NCBI GenBank assembly: GCA_030042915.1
Contig: JASHYS010000037.1
Location: 1-7,782, forward strand
DNA from: Acidobacteriaceae bacterium
Lineage (GTDB): Bacteria > Acidobacteriota > Terriglobia > Terriglobales > Acidobacteriaceae
Length of the DNA stretch: 7,782 nucleotides
Direction of reading: 5' to 3'
The position numbers and the translations under genes were made by a program. This document shows, in pieces, positions 1-6,338 of the stretch; positions within the stretch are counted from its first letter, which is position 1, and each line of letters starts with the position of its first letter. The notes beneath the pieces are model-generated. The model saw nothing but the letters and a program-made list of their open reading frames with translations. It was not told where the DNA came from and did not search any database.

Positions 1-244
1 TTCTAACCTCGCTCGAGACGTTGCCATGTATTCGGCGTCACATGCCCATGTTCTTTGGAGATTCGTGCAACTGGCGCTGAAAAGCCAAGTCGAATTTCGA
101 GCCGCGCAGCAGGCGCCAGCGCCAAGCCGCACCGCCATCCGGCCCAAAGATGTCCGCTAAACTGAAATGACGGGCCAGGCCCTGCGCACTCGCCCGACGG
201 TCTGCTTTCGATCTCTGATCTTGGACTTGGTCCCTGCTTTTCCC
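1..244. other. Region upstream of obg, no recognisable gene
   Basis: Nothing here resembles ribosomal protein L27 or L21, the usual upstream neighbours of obg in many bacteria. The only plus-strand reading frame of note is open from position 2 and stops at 160, with an ATG at 26 that would give 44 residues. It has no ribosome-binding site and no recognisable motif, so it could be chance or the tail of an upstream gene. I see no convincing sigma-70 promoter for obg, which may therefore be transcribed from further upstream. Confidence 0.5.
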
Positions 245-1282
245 ATGTTCATCGACGAAGCCAAAATTCGCGTGAAAGCCGGAGACGGCGGCAATGGCTG
301 CATGGCCTTCCGCCGCGAAAAATTCGTCCCCCGCGGCGGTCCCTCCGGCGGCGATGGCGGACGCGGCGGCGATGTGCTCATGGAGTCGAGCCAGCGCCAC
401 AATACGCTTATCCACTTCCGCTACAATCCCGAGCACAAGGGGCAGCGCGGCGAGCACGGCATGGGCTCCAACTGCACCGGGCAGGATGGACGTTCCGTCA
501 CCCTCCAGGTCCCCGTCGGCACCGCACTCTACGACGCTGAGTCCGGCGAACTCGTCCACGATTTTCGAGAGCCCGACGAGCGCATCGTCATCGCGCGTGG
601 CGGCCGCGGTGGCCGCGGCAACCAGCACTTCGCCACCAGCACTCACCAGGCCCCGCGTGAGCACGAATTGGGCCGTCCCGGCGAGGAGCGCACTTATCGC
701 CTGGAACTGAAACTCCTCGCCGATGTTGGCCTGGTCGGCTTCCCCAATGCCGGCAAATCCACGCTCATCTCCCGCCTCTCGGCCGCACGCCCCAAAATTG
801 CCGACTACCCTTTCACCACCCTCGAACCCAATCTCGGCGTGGTCACCGTGGGCGAGGAGCCCGACCAGGAATCCTTTGTTGTCGCCGACGTTCCGGGCCT
901 CATTGAAGGCGCGCACCTGGGCGCCGGCCTGGGCACCCAATTCCTTCGCCACATCGAGCGCACCCGCGTCCTCGCCCATCTGGTCGACGTGTCCGATTCC
1001 TCAGGCCGGCCCGATCCCATTGAGGACTTCCGCGTCATCAGCAACGAGCTGGCCAGCTTCACCGACGGCGCCGACCACCCTCTTGCCTCCAAGCCCACCA
1101 TCGTCGTGGCCACCAAGATCGACATCGCCAATCCCGCCAAGCTCAAAAAGCTGGCCGCCTACGCCCGCCGCCGCAAGCTCGAGTTCTACGCCATCTCCGC
1201 AGTCACCGGCGCAGGCATCGACGAGCTCAAGTGGGCGCTGGCCAAACGCGCGCGGCCCGTCGAACACGCAGCCATTCGCTAA
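245..1282 (+). CDS. obg: GTPase Obg (ObgE/CgtA)
   Basis: This is the conserved ribosome-associated P-loop GTPase of the Obg family, known to act in late 50S subunit assembly and in stringent and growth control. The 345-residue protein starts at [16 protein letters not shown], the standard Obg N-terminus. The glycine-rich Obg fold spans about residues 1-158 and includes the [10 protein letters not shown] segment. The G domain follows: G1 GFPNAGKST at 165-173, switch I PFTT at 189-192, G3 DVPG at 215-218, G4 TKID at 290-293 and G5 around SAV at 318-320. G4 has Thr where Obg proteins usually have Asn (NKxD). There is no C-terminal OCT domain, unlike Bacillus Obg, and the protein ends soon after the G domain. 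An in-frame ATG at 167 would add 26 unconserved residues and is rejected. No strong ribosome-binding site precedes 245, so the start rests on family conservation. Confidence 0.97.
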   Translation: MFIDEAKIRVKAGDGGNGCMAFRREKFVPRGGPSGGDGGRGGDVLMESSQRHNTLIHFRYNPEHKGQRGEHGMGSNCTGQDGRSVTLQVPVGTALYDAESGELVHDFREPDERIVIARGGRGGRGNQHFATSTHQAPREHELGRPGEERTYRLELKLLADVGLVGFPNAGKSTLISRLSAARPKIADYPFTTLEPNLGVVTVGEEPDQESFVVADVPGLIEGAHLGAGLGTQFLRHIERTRVLAHLVDVSDSSGRPDPIEDFRVISNELASFTDGADHPLASKPTIVVATKIDIANPAKLKKLAAYARRRKLEFYAISAVTGAGIDELKWALAKRARPVEHAAIR

Positions 1283-1285
1283 CCC

Positions 1286-1303
1286 GCTCGAAAGCCCTCG
1301 AGC
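1286..1303 (+). other. Small hairpin just after the obg stop
   Basis: A perfect 6-bp inverted repeat (GCTCGA, a 6-nt loop, then TCGAGC) begins four bases after the obg stop codon. No T-run follows, so it is not a classical intrinsic terminator. It could protect the transcript 3' end or be chance. About 45 nt further on, a CGGG/CCCG mini-stem (1346-1358) precedes a short T-tract (1363-1367), which is also too weak to call a terminator. Confidence 0.25.
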
Positions 1304-1409
1304 CCTTCGCATCGCGCCCCTCCAAAACTCTGCGACGGCCCTGCCCGGGCTGATCCCGCCCCTTTTTACCTGAACCTGCAGTTTTTACCTCATCTTCGCC
1401 GGGAAATTC

Positions 1410-1466
1410 TTACTCGCGCTCGCACGCTTTGGATATATCTAGTTTATTTTCAGTTATTTGATATTT
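1410..1466 (+). promoter_or_regulatory. AT-rich island, candidate promoter for the DUF5818-like gene
   Basis: From about 1430 to 1466 the otherwise GC-rich sequence becomes strongly AT-rich, as expected for a promoter melting region. One possible sigma-70 pair is TTACTC (1410-1415) and TATATC (1434-1439), spaced 18 nt. The match to consensus is only partial, and the exact elements and transcription start are inference. It lies between obg and the small exported-protein gene, which suggests independent transcription of the latter with a leader of roughly 100 nt. Confidence 0.35.
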
Positions 1467-1537
1467 GGAGCTTCACATGCAGGCGATCCAGTGCCAGGAC
1501 TCGCACCGGCAAGAGACCCTGGGCCAATGCCAATGCC

Positions 1538-1543
1538 GGAGGT
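1538..1543 (+). promoter_or_regulatory. Strong ribosome-binding site that fixes the DUF5818-like start
   Basis: GGAGGT lies 7 nt upstream of the ATG at 1551, a near-ideal Shine-Dalgarno sequence and spacing. The alternative in-frame starts (TTG 1458, ATG 1527, ATG 1533) have no comparable signal and would place an unconserved, proline-rich stretch before the signal sequence. Confidence 0.75.
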
Positions 1544-1550
1544 AACTTCG

Positions 1551-1898
1551 ATGTATCCCCTAAAGCGCGATTTTATCTATATGTCAGTCGTCGCCGCTCT
1601 GGTATTCGCTTTTGCTTTGGCCTGGGGAAAACCATTCGTCAGTTCCTCTTCAGGCCATGCACAGGATGCAGCGCAACAGCAGATCGGACAGGTCCAGGCC
1701 AATGCAGAGTTCTTCACGGGCACCGTGGTCAGAAATGGCGATACCTACGCCCTGCGCGACTCATCGGGAGCCATTTATGGCCTTGATGACTCCCAGCGCG
1801 TCGGGCCATTCGAAGGGGAAGCCGTCAAGGTGACCGGCCAGCTCGACCCCCAGGCCAAGGTCATCCACGTGCACAGCATCGCGGCTGGAGAAGTGTGA
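1551..1898 (+). CDS. Small exported DUF5818-like protein
   Basis: This 115-residue protein has a basic N-terminus (KR at 5-6), a hydrophobic helix at about 10-25 and a Ser/Gln/Ala-rich linker. A possible signal-peptidase site lies near GHAQ (35-38), so the product is probably periplasmic or membrane-anchored. The mature part (about 54-112) reads FTGTVVRNGDTYALRDSSG, then YGLDD, FEGEAVKVTGQLD and VIHVHSI. This pattern matches my knowledge of DUF5818 proteins of Acidobacteriota, small beta-rich (probably OB-like) domains with no established function. It has its own candidate promoter and a strong ribosome-binding site, so it is unlikely to be simply an extension of the obg transcript. It converges on the glycosyltransferase gene with a 10-nt gap. 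The family name rests on motif resemblance; no ligand or enzymatic residues are visible. Confidence 0.75.
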   Translation: MYPLKRDFIYMSVVAALVFAFALAWGKPFVSSSSGHAQDAAQQQIGQVQANAEFFTGTVVRNGDTYALRDSSGAIYGLDDSQRVGPFEGEAVKVTGQLDPQAKVIHVHSIAAGEV

Positions 1899-1910
1899 TC
1901 CGGCGTTTTT
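1880..1910 (+). terminator. Weak candidate terminator at the convergent gene ends
   Basis: A GC stem with one bulge (CGCGG at 1880-1884 against CCGGCG at 1900-1905) is followed directly by TTTTT at 1906-1910. The loop is long (about 15 nt) and the stem is short, so this is a weak candidate. Its position at the end of the DUF5818-like gene, reaching the last codon of the opposing gene, is the main argument for it. Confidence 0.22.
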
Positions 1911-3351
1911 ACTGTCCGACGATTTTCAGATAGGCATTCAGTTCCTCGCCAGGTTTTGGCGCCGCGCATGTGCCCGGCCGCTCAAGCAGGCAAACTCCCT
2001 TCCAGCATTGCGACGTTGTGAAGCCGGAGGGATTGGCGGCCGTGTCTCGCGGCATAATCAAGGCGTTGACAGCGGGAGCGTCCTCTGCGAGCTGGGCGGC
2101 GCTATTGATCTGGATTATGGGCACATTCCGATGCAGATGCGTGTAGCCGCCCGACTCCCACCAGATGGCGTGGTAAATGCCCACTCCGCAAAGTGTGTCT
2201 TCTCCTCTTAGCCGATCGAAGGCGCCGATGCCCCATCGTGTCTTGCACCAATCCGCACACTGCGCCGTGAGGAAGGCCGAAGAGGCGAGAAAGAAGCCTA
2301 TGCTGATGCCCAGCACCCATTTCGGGTTGGCGAGAAGCTTCACGCCCGGTCTGAGCTCGGCGAGCAAATCGACCATCCCCATGGCGGCCAGGGTTAGTGC
2401 CGGCGTGAGGATGGGATAAATGAAACGGATTTCCTTGTGCGGGATAAAACTGTGTGAAACCACGATGATGGCACAGAAGGTGGCCAGAAATGGGCTGCGG
2501 CGGGCACCGTGAAAAAGCAGCAGGACTGCCGGGCCGATGAGCACGACCAGAATCAGCAAGTACCAGTACCACGGCTGACGCAACATGAGCTGCGTGCCCG
2601 GCCCGCGAATGGCATTGACCTGGAAGTAGCGGAAAAACGATTGCCAGGGATATGACCACGTCATCCAGTCGACCGCGCCAAACAGAAGCACCGGTAGCGC
2701 AACGCCGGCAGCAACGGCAGGGATGCGCTGGCGCCAGCGCGGATAACAAAAATATGCGAGCGCGTACACGATGGCGGGCAAGAGCTGGATGCGCAGGCAG
2801 GCGGCCAGTCCGCAAAGCAGCCCCGCCAGGAAAAGGCGCTTGCGCTCGCTTGAGGTTTCGCCGTACACACCGAGATAGAGGCCGGGAAGCATCACATGCG
2901 CGGCCACCACTTCGTTGAGCGCCTTGGGAGCGAAGTACACCAGCCCGAAGTAAAACGAACACGCCACGGCCGCAATCACAGCCGCAGGCGTTCCGCTGGC
3001 GCGGCGCGCCCACGCATAAGCGAACCAGACGGCAACGAGCGAAAGCAGCGAGAGCACGATGACGGTTCCCAGCAAGTAGCCCTTTGACAATGGGCCCATC
3101 CAGGCCGTAGCGCGCATCACGCCCGCGAGAAAGCTCGGAAAGACCCAGGAGCGAATCCCCAGCCGCCACTCCCACGAGATGACTCCATACCCATAGATGA
3201 GCCTGTGCGCGGGCTCGAGGGTTTGGAAAATCTCGTCGGGAAAGAAGATGTTGGGCGAGCCCACGGCGAGGCCGATGCGCAAGGCGAACGAGAAGGCCAG
3301 CAGCGAAATCCAGCCGAGGATTTTTTGTCTCCGCGTCAAAATCTGCGTCAA
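1909..3351 (-). CDS. GT-C glycosyltransferase, GT22 (Alg9/PIG-B mannosyltransferase-like) family
   Basis: This 480-residue multipass membrane protein has about 9-11 hydrophobic segments between residues 11 and 362. The first loop carries FFPDEIFQTLEPAH (36-49, with acidic D39/E40), then YGYG, SWEWR and RSWVFP (69-72 for the last part). This is the signature of GT22 enzymes such as Alg9 and PIG-B, whose conserved first-loop acid is catalytic. A second GT22 hallmark, HKEIRFIYPIL, begins at 305. Known GT22 enzymes move mannose from a polyprenyl-phosphate donor to a glycan on the outer face of a membrane; donor and acceptor here are unknown. The C-terminal soluble region (about 365-480) includes GGYTHLHRNVPI and six cysteines (365, 369, 388, 449, 454, 462). 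It is the last gene of a four-gene operon and starts with TTG inside the stop of the GerMN gene (TTGA overlap), with GGAGG 9 nt upstream. The next Met is residue 79, after the catalytic loop, so the TTG start is required. Confidence 0.87.
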   Translation of the reverse strand: MTQILTRRQKILGWISLLAFSFALRIGLAVGSPNIFFPDEIFQTLEPAHRLIYGYGVISWEWRLGIRSWVFPSFLAGVMRATAWMGPLSKGYLLGTVIVLSLLSLVAVWFAYAWARRASGTPAAVIAAVACSFYFGLVYFAPKALNEVVAAHVMLPGLYLGVYGETSSERKRLFLAGLLCGLAACLRIQLLPAIVYALAYFCYPRWRQRIPAVAAGVALPVLLFGAVDWMTWSYPWQSFFRYFQVNAIRGPGTQLMLRQPWYWYLLILVVLIGPAVLLLFHGARRSPFLATFCAIIVVSHSFIPHKEIRFIYPILTPALTLAAMGMVDLLAELRPGVKLLANPKWVLGISIGFFLASSAFLTAQCADWCKTRWGIGAFDRLRGEDTLCGVGIYHAIWWESGGYTHLHRNVPIIQINSAAQLAEDAPAVNALIMPRDTAANPSGFTTSQCWKGVCLLERPGTCAAPKPGEELNAYLKIVGQ

Positions 3352-3998
3352 GGGCGAGCGCCTCCGGCGGGTCCTGCGGCGCCGCTTTCCAGAACGGTGT
3401 TGCCGGCCTGGTAAGTGCGGGTCAAATCAGAATGCCCGGCTAAAGTTGCACGCGGTTGGCCGTCGACCAGGAATCGCACCTGGCTGATCCGCGGCAAATT
3501 GGCGTTGAGAGTGTCGCAGATGGAGAAAATGGTGAGCGACTCGGTTTCGATTCCCGAGGGATGCCCGGAGGCAAATGCGCCCGTGAGGTTGACGACCGCG
3601 AGCTCGGCTCCGCCTGGGATCTTTTTCCCGCCGCCCTCCGGAATGGGGACGAGAAACACTTGGGCGATGGAAGCAGCGCCGCCGGGTACCGGATGTGTAG
3701 AGCCCGAGGCGGCGTAGAGATCGAACAATTTGCCCAGCAGCGCGCGCGCACGCGCTTCAGGATTTTGCGGCAGCGGCAGGGAGAGAATCTGCGTGGAGAG
3801 CGAGTCGTCGGCGTCGTTGGCGATCTGAAGTGTGGCCTGCTCGGCCGGAGTAACTGCGGGCGCCTGCGTGGGCGCGGAGTCCTGGCCTCGCAACAACCGC
3901 TCGTGTGCGTGTTCGCGTAACTGCCACAGGACAACCCCCATCACCGCCGATGCTGCCAGCAGGAGGATGAAAAGGATGGTCTGGTAGCGGGGAATCAT
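3348..3998 (-). CDS. Membrane-anchored GerMN-domain protein
   Basis: This 216-residue protein has one N-terminal transmembrane helix (about 7-27) followed by a low-complexity Ala/Pro/Gln linker (about 40-60). A GerMN-type domain covers about 64-190. Typical GerMN features are the AELAVVNLTGAF strand (121-132), the helix ETESLTIFSICDTLNANLP (141-159), the strand QVRFLVDG (163-170) and the GHSDLTRTY ending (178-186). In Bacillus, GerM proteins act in sporulation and germination wall remodelling. In non-sporulating bacteria the domain appears in envelope proteins of uncertain role. The chosen ATG overlaps the amidase stop (ATGA) and has GGGAGG 9 nt upstream; a GTG at 4031 would add 11 residues but is less well supported. 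Direct coupling to a peptidoglycan amidase suggests a cell-wall role. The topology implies an extracytoplasmic domain. No catalytic residues are evident. Confidence 0.85.
   Translation of the reverse strand: MIPRYQTILFILLLAASAVMGVVLWQLREHAHERLLRGQDSAPTQAPAVTPAEQATLQIANDADDSLSTQILSLPLPQNPEARARALLGKLFDLYAASGSTHPVPGGAASIAQVFLVPIPEGGGKKIPGGAELAVVNLTGAFASGHPSGIETESLTIFSICDTLNANLPRISQVRFLVDGQPRATLAGHSDLTRTYQAGNTVLESGAAGPAGGARP
3361..3365 (-). promoter_or_regulatory. Ribosome-binding site for the TTG-initiated glycosyltransferase
   Basis: GGAGG on the minus strand lies 9 nt before the TTG at 3351 and sits within the last codons of the GerMN gene. It supports the non-ATG start and, with the 4-nt TTGA overlap, suggests translational coupling of the two genes. 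Confidence 0.65.
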
Positions 3999-4771
3999 GG
4001 CCGCCGGCCTCCCATGCCGTCTGCCCGCCACTCGACGAGCGCGGCCGCCAAAGCCTCGGCAACGTGCGCCTGGTAACTGGGATCGTCGGTGCCCGCTGCG
4101 CCCTGCGCTCCTGCATCGGGATTCGCCGGCTGTTCTGGCGCAACTTCAACGGCGACCGCTGGGCACATGAAGCTGTCGATCACCGGCAAAGCAGTGCGGC
4201 CAAGCGTGACCGTGATGCCGGAGTTCTTGAGCGCCGTGTTCAGCTCGCCGGCAAGCGCATTGCTCCGCATCACGAATGCCGCCTGCGCGGTTTGCCACGG
4301 GTGGAAGCGGGCGGGCGCGGCGGGAGGCAACGAGGAGACAAACAGGTGCACCCCGGCGCCGCTTTCAGCCGCGTGCACGCTGATGCAGGCTTGGGCATTG
4401 GCGCGATTGGCGATCTCAATGCGGCGGTCGAGAGTGACAGTGGCGTCAGATTCGCGAGTCGTGACCACCGCAAAGCCTCGCGCCGTAAGCAACGATCGCA
4501 GCCTCACGCTCAACGACAGCGTGTAGGCCTTTTCCGGTTGATTGCCGAAGCGGCCGCCCAGGTCTTCTCCGCCGTGCGCGGCATCGATCACCACCAGAAA
4601 ACGCGGCGCGGGAGCGGCCGGAGCCTGGGCGTCGAGAGTCAACGGCAATACGGCGGCAGAAAGACCCAGAAACGCGATGCCGGCAGCCAGGCGCATCGCA
4701 ACCGTGGCGCCGAAAGGCGAGTGCGCGTAAGCAGCGGGAATGAGCCGCGAAATCAGAATCCGGCTGAGCAT
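3995..4771 (-). CDS. Exported N-acetylmuramoyl-L-alanine amidase (Amidase_3 type)
   Basis: This is a predicted zinc amidase that cleaves the bond between N-acetylmuramic acid and the stem peptide of peptidoglycan. The 258-residue product has an export sequence with an unusually long n-region. The hydrophobic core lies at about 27-45 and a likely signal-peptidase site near LDAQA (46-50). The catalytic domain begins VVIDAAHGGED, with zinc ligands inferred as His66, Glu80 (in PEKAYTLSLS) and His133 (in SVHAAES). TTRESDATVTLDRR (104-117) is a characteristic Amidase_3 segment. Glu209 in AVEVAPEQ is the likely catalytic glutamate, although the usual GFxSN sequence after it is absent. The ATG at 4771 has GGAG 7 nt upstream, overlapping the end of the DUF1015 gene. 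An internal ATG at 4696 would give a more ordinary signal peptide but lacks a ribosome-binding site. No SPOR, AMIN or LysM domain is present, so septal or wall targeting may depend on partners such as the coupled GerMN protein. Confidence 0.9.
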   Translation of the reverse strand: MLSRILISRLIPAAYAHSPFGATVAMRLAAGIAFLGLSAAVLPLTLDAQAPAAPAPRFLVVIDAAHGGEDLGGRFGNQPEKAYTLSLSVRLRSLLTARGFAVVTTRESDATVTLDRRIEIANRANAQACISVHAAESGAGVHLFVSSLPPAAPARFHPWQTAQAAFVMRSNALAGELNTALKNSGITVTLGRTALPVIDSFMCPAVAVEVAPEQPANPDAGAQGAAGTDDPSYQAHVAEALAAALVEWRADGMGGRRP

Positions 4772-4775
4772 GCGC

Positions 4776-6101
4776 TCACTCCAGTGAATAAATTGCCAGG
4801 CCGCTGAGCAATTTGGGGTAAAAATCTGTGGACTTTTGCGGCATCACTTCGCCGGCGAAGGCCACTTCCTTCAACTGCTCCATGGTCACTGGATTGGTGA
4901 GAAAGGCGACGTTGGCTTCTCCCTTGCGCACCTGATCCACGGCCTCCTGGGCGTCGCGCAGATAGCGAATGTTGGTTTGCTCACGGACTTTTTCAGCGTC
5001 GAGGCCGAGCAACCGGTCGAGAACGACCGCGTGCAGTTGGGTAAGGTCGAGACGGCGCTGGCGTTCAGGCAAACCGGCCAGAGCTGCGGCCATAGCATCC
5101 GATTTGGCGCGCAACAGAAAATCGCCGCCGCCGGTGACAGCAACGAAAGCCGTCTCCGTTTGCGCTGAGAGCGCCTGCATCGCGCTCGCTGCGGCAGCTT
5201 CCGGATGCTTTTTCACGGTAAAGTACTTTTCCGCGCCGGCCAGAAACCTGGCCGCATCAAAACCGGCGAGGCTATGCACCACGCGGTGCGTGGGCAGAAT
5301 CACCAGCCCTTCGCAATCCATGTTCACAAAGGTCATCATGGCCGCAGCTTCGGCGTAGGGCGGTTGGGGCACGCCGGAGCTGCTCAGCTCAGGCTTGGCG
5401 TGTGCCGGTGGCGCGTGCTCTTTTGCGTAGTTGAGCGCGGTCTCATAGCGGTGATGGCCGTCGGCAATAATCAGCTTCTTGTCGGCCATGGCCGTTGTCA
5501 GCAGGCGAATGGTGGCGGGCCGGTTCACGCGCCAAAGCCGGTGCAGAACGCCGTATTCGTCGGTCACTTCAGCATCAGCCGGACCATTGTTCTCGTAGAG
5601 AATCTTCTCCACGCTGCCGGCAGGATCGGAGTAAAGCATGAAGATCTGCCCGAAGTGCGCCCGCGTGGCCCGCAGCAGATTCAGGCGGTCGCTTTTGGGC
5701 TTCGAGAGCGTCTGTTCGTGCCTGAAGACAACCGCGTCCGCGTAGTCGTGAAGCTTGCCCAGGGCGATAAAGCCACGCCGCTCCTTGACCGTTTCGGCGC
5801 CAGGCACCTGAAAGCGCTGCGCGTAGGCAAAGACGCACGGTTCGGTTTCCTCGATCAGGATGCCTTGCGCGCGCCACGCCCTGAAGTCGCGGGCAGCCCG
5901 CGTATAGACGTTTTCACCCCCCTCAGCGTCAAATAGCTCAGGCAGTCCCAGGATGATCCGCACCAGATTGTAGGGACTGCGCTGGTAATAGGCCTGCTGC
6001 ATGGCCGGCGTAATCTTGTCGTAGGGCTGCGTGACTACGTCTTCGAGACGGACCGAGGAGGGATTGTAGCGCCAGGCGCGGAAGGGGTAAATATGGGCCA
6101 T
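4776..6101 (-). CDS. DUF1015 family protein
   Basis: This 441-residue soluble protein has the standard DUF1015 N-terminus (MAHIYPFRAWRYNP) followed by VVTQPYDKI (22-30) and SPYNLVRI. Other family landmarks are RHEQTLSKPKSDRLNLL (127-143), IIADGHHRYETAL (211-223), MMTFVNM (255-261) and LPTHRVVH (269-276). Length and motif order match full-length family members, with no truncation or signal peptide, so it is probably cytoplasmic. The family is widespread in bacteria and archaea without a firmly assigned role that I can cite. The DGHHR motif recalls the ParB/sulfiredoxin/SerK-type phosphotransferase fold, which would suggest nucleotide-dependent chemistry; that link is inference. It is the first gene of the operon. 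The start is fixed by the conserved N-terminus. The nearest purine-rich sequence (GGGGGAG) ends about 13 nt upstream, longer than usual. The amidase starts 4 nt after its stop. Confidence 0.93.
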   Translation of the reverse strand: MAHIYPFRAWRYNPSSVRLEDVVTQPYDKITPAMQQAYYQRSPYNLVRIILGLPELFDAEGGENVYTRAARDFRAWRAQGILIEETEPCVFAYAQRFQVPGAETVKERRGFIALGKLHDYADAVVFRHEQTLSKPKSDRLNLLRATRAHFGQIFMLYSDPAGSVEKILYENNGPADAEVTDEYGVLHRLWRVNRPATIRLLTTAMADKKLIIADGHHRYETALNYAKEHAPPAHAKPELSSSGVPQPPYAEAAAMMTFVNMDCEGLVILPTHRVVHSLAGFDAARFLAGAEKYFTVKKHPEAAAASAMQALSAQTETAFVAVTGGGDFLLRAKSDAMAAALAGLPERQRRLDLTQLHAVVLDRLLGLDAEKVREQTNIRYLRDAQEAVDQVRKGEANVAFLTNPVTMEQLKEVAFAGEVMPQKSTDFYPKLLSGLAIYSLE

Positions 6102-6338
6102 GAAGAAGGTCTTGCTCCCCCCTTGAAAGGGCGGAAGTTATGGCCCCGTCATGCTGTCCGGAACGGTGGGACCGGGGCGTTCAGGCTCGATTGTATCCCA
6201 CACTGCGGGGGCGCCACTTTTGCGCTGGACAATGGCCCCATCCTCCAGATACCGGGATGCGGGAAGGGAGGCGAGCCAACCCTCGCGCAAGAGACCGATG
6301 AAGCGTGGTACTATCGCGTTCAATCCATCTGGTGTCGC
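6102..6338. other. Divergent intergenic region between the envelope operon and the VWFA genes
   Basis: This 237-nt gap must hold promoters for both flanking transcripts unless they are transcribed from elsewhere. It contains an imperfect inverted repeat, GCCCCG at 6143-6148 against CGGGGC at 6173-6178, extended by two further pairs with one bulge. On the plus strand TACTAT (6309-6314), 24 nt before the ATG at 6339, resembles a -10 box, but no good -35 box lies 16-18 nt upstream. The plus-strand frame of the VWFA gene stays open back to 6093, but this extension shows no conserved protein features. I see no RNA gene or riboswitch motif. Confidence 0.4.

Noticed and set aside
167..244. Upstream ATG that would extend Obg by 26 residues
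   Set aside because: The extension is not part of the Obg family N-terminus, which begins MFxDxAKIxVKAGDGG, and there is no ribosome-binding site before 167.
38..979. Long minus-strand open frame (313 codons) antisense to obg
   Set aside because: It lies opposite the conserved obg gene, is dominated by Gly/Ala/Asp/Val from GC-biased codons, and has no recognisable domain. It is a shadow of obg.
1363..1390. Direct repeat TTTTTACCT at 1363-1371 and 1382-1390
   Set aside because: Only two copies, short and AT-rich, with no supporting symmetry or neighbouring stem. Too weak to call a regulator site or repeat element.
1458..1550. TTG-initiated extension of the DUF5818-like protein
   Set aside because: It overlaps the AT-rich promoter-like island, while a much better Shine-Dalgarno precedes the ATG at 1551.
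2102..3175. Minus-strand 357-codon frame inside the glycosyltransferase
   Set aside because: It is an alternate frame of the GT22 gene, rich in Arg, Ala, Gly and Cys with no coherent domain or membrane pattern. The GT22 frame has clear family motifs.
4064..4807. Plus-strand 247-codon frame opposite the amidase
   Set aside because: Arg/Gly/Ala-rich with no motif, opposite a gene with recognisable zinc ligands; a shadow frame.
6093..6338. N-terminal extension of the first VWFA protein to an upstream start that overlaps the DUF1015 start
   Set aside because: It would bury the signal peptide more than 110 residues inside the protein and remove the promoter region of both divergent units. The extension has no conserved features.
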